Assembly (NCBI GenBank): GCA_003550325.1
Contig: QKWP01000230.1
Location: 107,978-171,977 of the forward strand
DNA: 64,000 nucleotides
Direction of reading: 5' to 3'
Source of the DNA: Gigaspora rosea
Lineage: Eukaryota > Glomeromycota > Glomeromycetes > Diversisporales > Gigasporaceae
The notes under the pieces were generated by a model. The model was not told the origin of the DNA, ran no database searches, and saw only the letters and a program-made list of their open reading frames with translations. The position numbers and the translations under genes are program-made. The number at the start of each line of letters is the position of its first letter. The stretch's first letter is position 1. Of the stretch, positions 50,420 to 61,444 are shown piece by piece.

Positions 50420-51220
50420 TCCTTATGGAAACTTTAACACTTCAACCCCAAACCTTATTTACCCTTGCTAAATTTATTAAGCATTGGAATCTAGACCCCT
50501 TATCACAAAATCATAGTTTAGGTATTACTTTAAATAATGTTATTATAACTAATGGAAATGAAATTTTGCTCTCGCTACAATTTTCTACAGAAAATGAAAC
50601 CCAGATCCAGCATGATCCCTTACCTGAACCAAATCTTGAGGACCATACTTACTCCACTGAACCCATTCAAGAAGACTTGGAATTAGATCCAGAAGACAAT
50701 ATAATTGACCCTCTATTAGAGTCAATCGAGAAAAACACAATAATCCTCCCTGAACCAGAAAATGAAAAAGAACCAAACAGGACCACTTTAAACAAAATGA
50801 TTGATGATTTAACTGAGACAAGGAATAGAACATACGTCCGAAGAGATCCTTTAATTGGAGATACTGACCCAGAGAAGTTACATGATATACTTACTCGACT
50901 CAGAATAGAGAGCCGTGGAAAACATAGAGAATTTCAAATTAGAATCCTTGAAGCCTGTTATTATCTTGAACAATTAAAGATAAATAACAAAACCAAGAAG
51001 AAAACTCAAAAGTTATGGAACACTCTAAAAGAAAGCTTAGGATCTCGACAAGCTTCACGAGTATGAAAATGTGCTAATTGAATTTTCCAACTACTCCAAA
51101 TTTGTGGATTGACTATCCTCTACTCCACTACGGACATAACTTATACTAACTTGGAAGAGTTAAGTGAAGAAAAGTTCTCAACGCTCTTGGATGAAGTTAG
51201 AATTTGCAGTGCTCATTCTT
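50420..51220 (+). other. Gypsy copy B: extra ORF region after integrase
   Basis: Homologue of the extra ORF of copy A: METLTLQPQTLFTL start, acidic middle, then SRGKHREFQIRILEACYYL. It ends close to the polypurine tract. Broken. Confidence 0.7.
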
Positions 51221-51234
51221 AAAGGGGACAGAAA

Positions 51235-51928
51235 TGTTATAGAACGAGTTTTAGTATTAGTTTCTTGAATGTATCTTCTAGTATATTCTATTATATTATT
51301 TTATTATTATATTATTATTTTATATTATATTATTATTATTTTATATTATTAACTATATATGGCTTAGTTAGAAGTACGAGTAACATGGTTAATCATTTCT
51401 ACCATTTCTACCATTTCTACCATTTCTACCATTTCTTACATTTCTACCATTTCTACCATTTCTACCATTTCTACCATTTCTACTATTTCTACCATTTCTA
51501 CCATTTCTACCAATTCTACCATTTCTACTATTTCTACTATTTCCACCATTTCTACCATTTCTACCATTTCTACAACCATTCCTACTATTTCTACTATTTC
51601 TGCTATTTCGTACCATTGTAGCTTATAACTGTAAAAAGATATATAAACCCTAGTTTTCTCTCCTTCTGCATATTAGACTCAGATTCTCTCCTCCTCTCTC
51701 TAATGCCTAAACATAGTTATATCTCTTGCATATTATTATTTAAATAAATAAAATATATCTTTAATCAATAAATATACTCTTGTCATTTAATGAATATATG
51801 CTGAACCGTTTTAGTGAAGTAATATTCCACTTCCACACCACTTCATATCTTCTCTGACCCTTACAAGATCCCTGTCGCTGTGTGCTGTGTTGCAAGTACT
51901 ATATTGAAGGCTATAGTCGCTTGTAACA
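51235..51928 (+). repeat. 3' LTR of Gypsy copy B
   Basis: 694 bp, almost 90 bp longer than its 5' partner because the CTACCATTT array (about 51394-51606) is larger. Confidence 0.9.
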
Positions 51929-53356
51929 ATGTTCTTCGGGTCTATTTGGTTCTAATTATGATAAGATTATTAAAATCTAATCAGTAGAACATAGATATGA
52001 CCTTTCGAAATTTGGGCAACGTTTTAAAGATTATATAAAAACAGCATAAGATTATATATCTGGCTCTACTGAGTCAGGTTTAATAATATTACTACAATTA
52101 GTATCAAATAGGACAGGTGAATAAATTTACTTAGAGTGATAAAAGAGGTTAACTTAGTCCAAAAGTCTTCCAGGCCACCTTTTTCTTATTTTATCTTTTT
52201 TTTTAAAATTTTGACTGAGATTTTTAATAGGTTAATCCTTTACCGTTCTAAGAAAATTAATTTTCCTGGTCTTTCTGGTTCTAATGGTGGTGAGATATTA
52301 AAATAAACTAAAAAAAACCGGAATATAGCATATGAAGTTTATGCGGCATTTTTATATAATCTTTAAAACATTACCCAAATTTCAAAAGGTCATATCTCTG
52401 GTTCTACTAATCAGATTTTAATAGTCTCATTACTGTTGGCACCAGAAATACCAGGTGAACAAGCTTAATTAGAAGGATAAAGAATTTTAACTTAGTACAA
52501 AAGCCTTAACAATCATTTTTTAAATAAAAAAAATCATTATTTCGGTACATGTCCATAAGATGAAATATCACGTAACCTGTACGTGTCCGTAGACTTTCCG
52601 AAGGCCCAGTGCATTGTTTTTGCAAAAATAATTTTTTGGTTACATGCTGCTAATGTCGTGTAATATTATGCAAGTCTAATTTTGGTACCCTAACCCGGTA
52701 TTAAGCTTAATCCTAGTGGGCACTATCATAATAATGCCCTCGGCGGGGTTAGACATAATTTCGGTACACCCTAACCCTAAATCTAGGAACCCTAAAAACT
52801 AATTGTTCGAAGCAATATCCAATCACAGTACATATACTAGATACATATGTCTTGTAACCAGTATATGTACTGTGATTGGATATTGCTTCGAACAATTAGT
52901 TTTTAGGGTTCCTAGATTTAGGGTTAGGGCAGGCTGGAATTATGTCTAACCCCGCCGGAGGCATTATCATAATAGTGCCCACCAGCATTAAGTTTAATGC
53001 CAGGTTAGGGTACTACTAGATTTAGGGTTAAGGTGGGCCAGAATTATATCTAACCCCGCTGAGTGCATTATCATAATAGTGCCTACTAGCATTAAGCATA
53101 ATGCCGGGTTAGGGTACCACTAGGTTTAGGGTTAGGGTGGCTGGAATTATGTCTAACCCCGGCAGTGGCATTATCATAATAGTGCCTACCAGCATTAAGC
53201 TTAATGCGGATTAAGGTACCAAAATTAGACTTGTGTAACATTATACAACATTAGCAGCATGTAACCAAAAATTATTTTTGCAAAAACAATGCACTGGGCC
53301 TTTGTGTAACACAGGTCACGTGTATATATGTAGATCATTAACTACCCCAACAACAC

Positions 53357-53692
53357 ATCTACCCTAGTATCGCCATCAAAAAATTCACCCCACGTGATTA
53401 TTGGCCAATAAAAGATTATTATTTGGTGTAATATAACACAATCAGAAAAATTCAAAACAAACGTTGCAAAACGTCTCTTTTATCAAAAAAAGCTTATTTC
53501 TCAAAAGTTTGCATAAGAAACCACTTTATTTAACTAAAAAAAAGTTTTCTTTGAGCGATTTTATATATATAAAAACTTAAACCCAAATCCTAACTGAGCA
53601 CCCACCCTAACCCTAACCTAACATAAACGAACTTGAAAAAATTTTGGTACTAATCATATGGGGGTGAATTTTGATGGTGATACTGGGTAGAT
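53357..53692. mobile_element. Small foldback element P, 336 bp
   Basis: Left end ATCTACCCTAGTATCGCCAT and right end (read inward) ATCTACCCAGTATCACCATC. The 10-bp direct repeat CCAACAACAC flanks it (53347-53356, 53693-53702), compatible with a Mutator-like 9-10-bp duplication. It interrupts the inner part of the MULE left arm, whose uninterrupted counterpart is at 57466-57486. Confidence 0.8.
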
Positions 53693-53702
53693 CCAACAAC
53701 AC

Positions 53703-54599
53703 CACCAAAAATTTTTGGTTACACAAGATTTTGATCAATAAAATTGCGTGCACATGATGTAGTCAATACATAAATTGTTTTTTTTTACAAATTAAACAAA
53801 GATACCTTGACACTTACCGAACCAAACCCAATGAAATTTTTTTTATATTGCTCTATGAATGTACACAATCAAAATAAAAAAATTTAAGAAATTTGGTTTG
53901 TTAGTTGTCGAGATACCTTCGATCAAAGTTTAAACGTGACTTGAATTTTAATAAATATTTTAATTTTGAACGAAGATATCTTAACAACCTCAATAAAATT
54001 TGTTTTATTTAATTCTAATGCATATGTAAAATCAAAAATCAAAAAACTTCATAGAATCTGGTTTGTTGATAGGCAAGATATTTTCATTCAAAGTTTAAAA
54101 AAATGCTACAATGACTTAAATTTTGATCGGTTTAATTTATTAATAAACTTCGAAAGAATTAGTAGAAAATGCCAATATGAAAAAAATTTAATTTCAAATG
54201 TTTAGTCTGCTTTTATATTCTAAGTTAATGATGATTAAATGCATAAATTTATATACTGTACAATAAATTTAATTAAGTGCCCGCCAATTACATTTTATTT
54301 TGCATAATGAAAAAAAAGTGATTACAGTGATATTTTTTCTGAAAGCAATTAGTGTTTTATACACTAAATTAAAGTTTTTAGTGGTTGCTTTCAAAGTTCA
54401 TCACAGCTTTTTTATTGTTAATAGTTGATATACTTTGCCAAAAAGTAAAAAGTTGCATATGCTCATATTACATCCGTGTTGGGTTAAAAGATTGGTAGTT
54501 GTCTTGCTGTTGTCTTCCTTAAATATTCATTATTATGTTTATAGATTAGAATTTGAATTGATAAAACAAATCATAAAAATTTATTAAATACTTACATTT
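53703..54599. other. MULE internal non-coding region
   Basis: It contains degenerate words such as CGAAGATATCTTAACAACC and CAAGATATTTTCATTCAAAG, relatives of the foldback array at 61.5-62.4 kb. No gene recognised. Confidence 0.5.
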
Positions 54600-57330
54600 T
54601 ATCAGTAATTTAAAAACATTGTATGTTGATTATGATCTTTCCAGATACGTGGGTTCGTTAGTCTTTTTCTATAAGATTGAACATCTGTCACTAAGCTTTG
54701 TATGCCTTTAAAACTTCCTTAAACAGACCGTGCCCATTGTATATTATTAGTGTTTTCTTGTTCTTGTACAATTTTAAGTGCACCAAGAAGTACAGATTTA
54801 TATTCTTCAAATAGTTTCATCGATTTATTATCATTACTTTCATTGGAATTACAAATTTTTATCGTATCGCCTATTTTAAAATAAATAAAAATATACGCAC
54901 ATATTTGTCTTTATATTAATTGTTACAAATTCAAGTTTTAATATGATTTTACCTGCATTAGAATGCATTGATTGTTTAGACATCAATTGAACTTGAATTA
55001 GTAACTATTATATTATCGCTTATTTATATAAATAAAAATTTAAAAAAAACAAGTTTTAACCTGTATTAGAATGCATTAACGGTGTAAACATAGATTGAAC
55101 CTTATCAATTGAATTAGTAATTATAGTATCTTCTATTTAAATAAATATATTTAGTATCAATTTTTATTTTATAAAATAGTAAATCCCATCAAGTAAAAAT
55201 CAAATATGTAAAAAAACAAGGTTTAATCTGAAAGAACTTGATTTACCTGTATTAGAAGCTTGTTGTGATGATAAAAATAAAAAAGGATAAACTCCTTGCT
55301 GCTGAACATTCTTAAAAAAAGATACATTGATTATAAATTGAGATGCTTGAATTAAATGTTTGCACAAAAAAAATCGATTGATTAAAAATCCTTGACATCC
55401 ATAAATCCATTTTTTGATGTCAGTTACATAATTATGATTAATTTGCTTTTTGCTTAGCATAATCCATTCTTTTTTTAAGTCTTTTCGCCAAGAAGACATT
55501 TTATGATTAATATAATATTTATTATATAGTTGTCTATGGTGTGGGATTAAAGAGTAATGATGATATATGTTAATAAATCAAGACGTGTTCTAAAAAATTT
55601 TGGTAAAAAATCCTGCTTAAGAACTTTCCAATGTGATTCACATAACATTGTAGTACAGAATATACAAATATTGTTATATACAGAACGGGCCCACAGATTC
55701 CAGATTTCTTTATGGTACTAGTGTTCCTACAAATAAGTCCAAAGAAGTCTTAAATCATGATTAACACAAAGTTCATAAATTTGTTTTGTCGATTGTTTCC
55801 AAATTTTACTTGCTGACAAATAAATCCTGTTAGCATTTTGAATTAATGGATAAAGGTGCATATAAATTCCCATCATATCTATAATCTTAGAGCACAACTC
55901 TTTAGGACAAAAGCAAAAGTTTTTTTTTGTGCCGAAGTTAGTTGTAATGGTGGTGTTGGATAAAATTCAATGGCAATAAAGTCAAATGTTTGATGTGCTG
56001 AAGACGAACTATAATTAATTATTTTTGGATATGTATTATTAGCAAGACATTTTTTAAGAGCTTTCTTCAGATGCCAATAACAGAGTTGTATTTTAATATT
56101 TGACCAAGTTTTTAGTGCAGCTGAGATTTGCGCGAAATCTTTGTCACTTAAAAAAAAACAAACATTCTTTAACCCCAAATTGAATAAAGATTTAAAAAAT
56201 AAAGTTAAAATATCTGTCCGTGCACCATTATTTTTTTTAGACCCCTCAATAAACAAATATGCAAGTGCAAATCCGGAACCATCATAGTGACCAATAACTG
56301 AATACAACTCATATCCTAAAGCATTTGTTTTATATATAGCATCTGTAACTATTTCCTTATTATTTTTTAATAAATCAAAAAATGGTATTGTAAAGCCCAA
56401 ATATTGAATATTTTGATGGTTGATTAAAATAACCTTGCATTCGTTTTCCTCTACTAGTATTTTTGTGGAATTTAATTGATCCTCATCATGAATGTACTCT
56501 TTTTTCAAAAAATAAGTCCACCATGCATGAACTTGTTTTTGAGTTAAGTTTGGATTTTCCTGTTCTAATTGTCTGAAAATATCCGCAGGCATTAGATGAA
56601 TATTTTTTTTTATTTCAGCTTTAATATTGTCAGATATATTGAACCTATCTGGATGCTTATGAAGTAAGTTATGCTAAAGATCAATTGTTGCTACATTTAT
56701 TTCTATATCAAGTGATATTTTTAAAATACCATTACAAGCAAATTGTTCGATATATTCTCTATCACGCTGCTTATCAAAATCTTCATGTTTTCGTGGACGT
56801 TTAGCTAATATACAATTTTGGGATCAGTTATACCAAAAAGTATAGTGGTTATGATTTTTTTCTGACCTATAAACCTTATGATAACTGCATATAATAATAT
56901 TATTAATAAATAGTTTTACATAATTCTTAATACGTATAGACATATCAAATATATTTTATTATTACAATACTTACATGTAATAGTATCTATCAGCAGATCC
57001 TACTATTCTGGCAATTGCTTTTCCAAGTTCATTAGGTTCACTTTTTAAGGAAAAGTAGATACCTTACATGAAAACTCTATACCAGAATTTTCATTTTCAA
57101 TATATTCGTTATTTCCAACTTTAAGAATAGATTCAAATAAATTTTTTTTCATTTCCTCAGGTTCGATAAGGTTTTCATAAAGTATATTATTATTAGGCTT
57201 CGTAGCATGATAAGTTTGTAAATTTTTTGTCTGACTTTCACTACATATTTTTGTGGATTTCCAGTCTTACTAATGAAAAAAGTTATATCGAAACATTTAC
57301 TACACCGATCTCATAAGAAAGTTTTTTTTG
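54600..57330 (-). pseudogene. MULE transposase relic (Mutator superfamily)
   Basis: Minus strand. N-terminal region (57.3-56.7 kb): a CxxC-like pair, EPEEMKKNLFESILKVGNN, then YRSEKNHNHYTFWYN and LAKRPRKHEDFDKQRDREYI. Core (56592-55879, open for 237 codons): ADIFRQLEQENPNLTQKQVH, the first catalytic Asp in VTDAIYKTNALGYELYS, GHYDGSGFALAYLFIEG, the second Asp in FFLSDKDFAQISAAL, and the signature LCYWHLKKALKKCL. C-terminal: MLCESHWKVLKQDF and a SWIM-type finger (GCQGFLINRFFLCKHLI; the first Cys appears replaced by Tyr). Further exons end SNTG before GTAAATC-like donors, then GALKIVQEQENTNNIQWARS. Stops interrupt both sides of the core, so it is inactive. When whole, such enzymes cut and paste elements with long inverted ends and 9-bp target duplications. 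Confidence 0.85.
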
Positions 57331-57891
57331 TTTTACTAAAAAAAATTTAAATGTAACACAAAAATGTTTCAGTACATAATTATTAAATTTGCTAAAATAT
57401 CGTAACTTATAAACAAGTGAAATTCTATTGGTCTGAATGTAGAACAAATCTTGTATAACTGAAAATTTTTGGTGGTGTTGTTGGGGTAGTTGCAGATCGG
57501 TATCAAAAAAGTAAAGTAATTTTGGGGTATATACAGGAGTATCAAAAAAGTAAGTGCAGGAGTATCAAAAATGTAAAATTTGCACTTCTGACCTAATCAT
57601 GTGATCCAAGCCACAAAACAAGGTCACATGACCAATAAAATTTGTCTCAAAGCAGGGACGGTGAATAATATCGATTTGTATCGATAATATATAAAACAAT
57701 ATTTTTAGGCCAAATCATAGGAAATTGATATTTTCGCAAATGTTAATGCAGTGTAACAATATGCACTTGGGCAAAATTAAAAGTATAATTTGGGCCAGGC
57801 AATATAAATTTGCTAACTTGAACCATTAATAAGATAGACAATCAACAAACACGTCAAAAAAAAAGAAATTTAGTTACTTATCACTTACTGA

Positions 57892-59764
57892 TAGGGTACG
57901 GAATGGGCCGGGCCAAACCCGGAAATTTGCGGACTGGGCCAGGCTTGGGCCTAGATTGGGCCCAATTTTTAAAACCTGTTACTTTGTGGGCCGGGCTTGG
58001 GTTGGGCCTTCTAAATACCGGGCCGGGTTTGGGCTTTATAAGCATGCCCAGCTTTGCCCAATGGGCCCAGTTCATAAGGAGACATTCGTATGATTGGCTG
58101 ATGTAAACCAATTGTGTAACTTATTTATGCAGTTTAAAGTACTCTTTGGGAATGCAACATTTGAAAGAATGTCTATATTCAATAACCAAAAATAATCAGT
58201 AACCCCAAGAACTTCGCTTAGAAGCGAATATTTTTATTATTTATTTCTCAGTTCTTATTTATACTCGATCAGATCTTTACTATGAAGGAAAAATATATGG
58301 GATCGCTGCCACATAGTACTTCGAAGAGGATCGTTACAGTTATGTTCGTTTTGTTTTATTTACTCGTGTATAGACAAATTATTGTTTGAGACCGTCATCT
58401 TAATAGGCCATATATACCAAATAAATTTAAGGACATCTGATGGGTTGGCAGAACGGGATGAAAAAACCCAGACAAATTTTGGATGCTAAAAATTATTTTA
58501 TTTGTCTGGGAAAAACCCATTCCCCTACGATTCCTCAAACAAGTCCAAAGCAGACTCTATAATATACCATTTAATCCAGCTAGTAATCTTGACTCATGAC
58601 CAATATAATTCATCTCGGACAACCTAATCATTAATCAAGTGGTCATTGTGCTGCTTTTGGTCAATAAGCCATGATCATATTCAGTAGGCTAAAGGTTAAA
58701 GCGTTGATCGGGATTCATTACAAAGCAGACTCCATATCAATTCATTAAGGTCCTTGCACTCTTATTTATCCATAGAGACTTATATCTGCCAATGCTCATT
58801 TGCATATGATATTTAAATCGTTGGCCAGGTGGTCATTGCAATTAAGGTCCTTGCACTGCTACGCAGCTGTAGAGCCCTATTAGCATTTAGCAGTATAAGA
58901 TAATTCAAACCTAAAATACTCTATATCAATAACCATTGAGCTGCAAATAAGGTCCTTGCACTGTCACCCATTCGTGGAGCCTTATATCTGCTAATGCCTA
59001 TTATCATAATGTACAAGTTAGCCATTGATCGAACAGTCAGTGCGCTACTAAGACTGATCATACTAAGCAGACTTTATATCTTATAGTCATTGAGATGCGA
59101 TTATAGCCCTAGCATTGCTACACAGCCGTGGAGCCTCAAGATTAATCTTTAATTCAGATAGACCCTTTTGGGTGGGATGGGTGGGATGATGAAACCAGCC
59201 TAATATTATAGGCAGGCAATAGCAAAACCAAAGATAAATCTTCTTGATGCAAAGTTTTCCTCATATATACTAACTTTCACATGATTTAGCATGAACATCA
59301 TATTATGTTTACAAATCCATGTACAATGATATCATTTCTGATCTCGTAATAATGTTGGCTTCGTCACTTCATTGACAAGCCAATCATTCTATTATTTTTT
59401 CTCATTGCGCAGATCTCAGATTTGGGCTGATCTGGAGTTTTTATATGTCTTTTTGATTATACTGTATATCATTTTTTATTTTTTTAATTTGTACGAATTT
59501 TTAAACTACTAACGTTACGAAAATAAAGTCGCTGGCTAAAAATAAAACAAAAAAGAAGTGGATGAAAATAAAAGAAATTTTGTGATCATAGTAAAGCTAA
59601 ACTTATGAAATGCATAACATATACTTACGGGCCTAATTTAAGACAAACCCGGCCCGCCCCACTTTTCTGAGTTTTTTTCCTGGGCCGGGCCCGGGCTCAA
59701 AAATATTTTCGAGTTTGGGTTTTTTTGAACAAGCCCGGCCCGGCCTGGCCCATTCCGTACCCTA
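57892..59764. mobile_element. hAT-like element V with GGGCC-rich wings
   Basis: Ends TAGGGTACGGAATGGGCC and its inverse. Flanks are CTTACTGA (57884-57891) and CTTACTAA (59765-59772), an 8-bp duplication with one difference. Subterminal GGGCCGGGCTTGGGC runs on both sides form the same kind of wing as in the element at 15718, with another motif. No transposase recognised in its 1.87 kb. Confidence 0.85.
58750..59130. repeat. Degenerate GGTCCTTGCACTG repeats
   Basis: Four units with GGTCCTTGCACTG..AC, a GTGGAGCC or TAGAGCC core, and TATCTGCTAATGC. Inverse relatives occur at 35211-35500. Confidence 0.65.
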
Positions 59765-59895
59765 CTTACTAATCACATTATATCACATTATCTGTAACTG
59801 TTGTGGCCAATCATGAGTATATCGATATAAATCGATATCTCGATCAATATTTTTGCAAAATCATATCGATATTATTCACTATCTCTGTCTCAAAG

Positions 59896-61415
59896 CTATT
59901 TAGTTACACAAATTTGTAGTGCATAATTTGTGTAATCTTTTTATCCAATCAATTTACAGACTGGGGTCCTAGGTCTGGTCTGGGTCTATATAGAATTTTA
60001 TTAATAAAATTCTACAAATTCTTTAAATTCACAAATTCTTATTAATTAATTCTAATTTAATGCACTAAGTAAACTTGTTTAGCACCTAAAAATACACCAA
60101 ATCGGCTATGTTGTCTTTATTTTACTTAAAATTTGGAGAACAGATGCATAATTTTGGATTTTTGATCAAAAAAGTCAAATTTAAGCATCTTTTCTCCAAA
60201 TTTCAAGTAAAATAAAAACAACCCTGCCGATTTAATGCATTTTTAGGTGCTGAACAAGTTTACTTAGTGCATTTTGTTAGAATTAATTAGTAAAATTTTA
60301 TGAATCATAAGATTTTATAGAATTTTATTAATAAAATTCTATAAAATCTTATAATTCACAAATTTTTATTAATTAATTCTAACAAAATGCACTAAGTAAA
60401 CTTGTTCAGCACCTAAAAATACATTAAATCGGCAGGGTTGTTTTTATTTTACTTGAAATTTGGAGAAAAGATGCATAATTTTGGATTTTTGATCAAAAAA
60501 GTCAAATTTAAGCATCTTTTCTCCAAATTTCAAGTAAAATAAAAACAACCCTGCCGATTTAATGTATTTTTAGGTGCTGAACAAGTTTACTTAGTGCATT
60601 TTGTTAGAATTAATTAGTAAAATTTTATGAATCATAAGATTTTATAGAATTTTATTAATAAAATTCTATAAAATCTTATAATTCACAAATTTTTATTAAT
60701 TAATTCTAACAAAATGCACTAAGTAAACTTGTTCAGCACCTAAAAATACATTAAATCGGCAGGGTTGTTTTTATTTTACTTGAAATTTGGAGAAAAGATG
60801 CATAATTTTGGATTTTTGATCAAAAAAGTCAAATTTAAGCATCTTTTCTCCAAATTTCAAGTAAAATAAAAACAACCCTGCCGATTTAATGTATTTTTAG
60901 GTGCTGAACAAGTTTACTTAGTGCATTTTGTTAGAATTAATTAGTAAAATTTTATGAATCATAAGATTTTATAGAATTTTATTAATAAAATTCTATAAAA
61001 TCTTATGATTCATAAAATTTTACTAATTAATTCTAACATAATGCACTAAGTAAACTTGTTTAGCACCTAAAAATACATTAAATCGGCAGGGTTGTTTTTA
61101 TTTTACTTGAAATTTGGAGAAAAGATGCATAATTTTGGATTTTTGATCAAAAAAGTCAAATTTAAGCATCTTTTCTCCAAATTTCAAGTAAAATAAAAAC
61201 AACATAGCCGATTTGGTGTATTTTTAGGTGCTAAACAAGTTTACTTAGTGCAATAAATTAGAATTAATTAATAAGAATTTGTAAATTTAAGAATTTGTAG
61301 AATTTATTAATAAAATTTTATATAGACCCGGACCGGACCTAGGATCCCGGTCTATAAATTTATTGGATAAAAAGGTTACACAAACTATGCACCACAATTT
61401 TGTGTAACTAAATAG
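59896..61415. mobile_element. Foldback element Z with 327-bp palindromic satellite
   Basis: Outer arms CTATTTAGTTACACAAATTT and, at the right end, the inverse. Next come GTCCTAGGTCTGGTCTGGG-like ends on both sides. Inside are four tandem units with exact 327-bp spacing (the ATCGGC word at 60103, 60430, 60757 and 61084). Each unit is itself a near-perfect palindrome: TTGGAGAAAAGATGCATAAT one way, AAGCATCTTTTCTCCAA the other. The two central units are virtually identical. No coding sequence. Confidence 0.85.
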
Positions 61416-61444
61416 CTTTGAGACGCAAATCATACGTTTTTGAT

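Larger units (their letters stand above)
41836..51928 (+). mobile_element. Ty3/Gypsy LTR retrotransposon fossil (copy B)
   Basis: LTRs begin TGTTATAGAACGAG and end TGTAACA. The 4-bp direct repeat ATGT flanks it (41832-41835, 51929-51932). A primer-binding-site-like segment TGGTGCCTTCTGGCGGA follows the 5' LTR, and AAAGGGGACAGAAA precedes the 3' LTR. Same family and part order as copy A, but more decayed, with probably more than twenty interruptions. Outside their minisatellite the two LTRs differ by about 4% by eye, nearly all transitions, which suggests a moderately old insertion. Confidence 0.9.
41693..52600. mobile_element. Foldback element Y with 9-bp target duplication
   Basis: Ends CGGAAAGTCTACGGACACGT and its inverse, with arms of at least 110 bp. 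An exact 9-bp direct repeat AAGGCCCAG flanks it (41684-41692, 52601-52609), the Mutator-type size. It contains further inverted halves (51935-52040 against 52320-52450). It carries the whole plus-strand Gypsy fossil. No coding sequence of its own. Confidence 0.82.
41656..53330. mobile_element. Foldback element X in the MULE left arm
   Basis: Inverted ends CATATATACACGTGAC (left, 41656) and GTCACGTGTATATATG (right, ending 53330), continuing through ACACAAAGGCCCAGTGCATT into a palindromic body at 52610-53305. The body holds symmetric copies of GGTTACATGCTGCTAATG and of CCTAACCCGG and ATTAAGCTTAATG blocks, and a near-perfect central palindrome around 52850. About 760 bp when element Y and its contents are removed. 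No coding capacity. Confidence 0.65.
57653..59887. mobile_element. hAT-like element W (carries element V)
   Basis: Ends CAGGGACGGTGAATAATATC and, inward from the right, CAGAGATAGTGAATAATATC. The exact 8-bp duplication TCTCAAAG flanks it (57645-57652, 59888-59895). Without V it is only about 360 bp and non-coding, with repeated ATCGATAT words. Confidence 0.88.

Noticed and set aside
51265-51621. 118-codon frame rich in FYHFYHFYHF
   Set aside because: Translation of the 9-bp CTACCATTT minisatellite of an LTR; no start context and no non-repeat sequence.
52680-53220. CCCTAA/TTAGGG words suggesting an internal telomere
   Set aside because: The words are scattered within longer palindromic units of element X and are not in tandem.
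57881-58111. Two opposing frames rich in G and P
   Set aside because: Both come from the GGGCC-rich wing of hAT element V.
59990-61310. Regular repeats considered as a CRISPR-like array
   Set aside because: Units are 327 bp, palindromic throughout and without unique spacers; the organism is a eukaryote.
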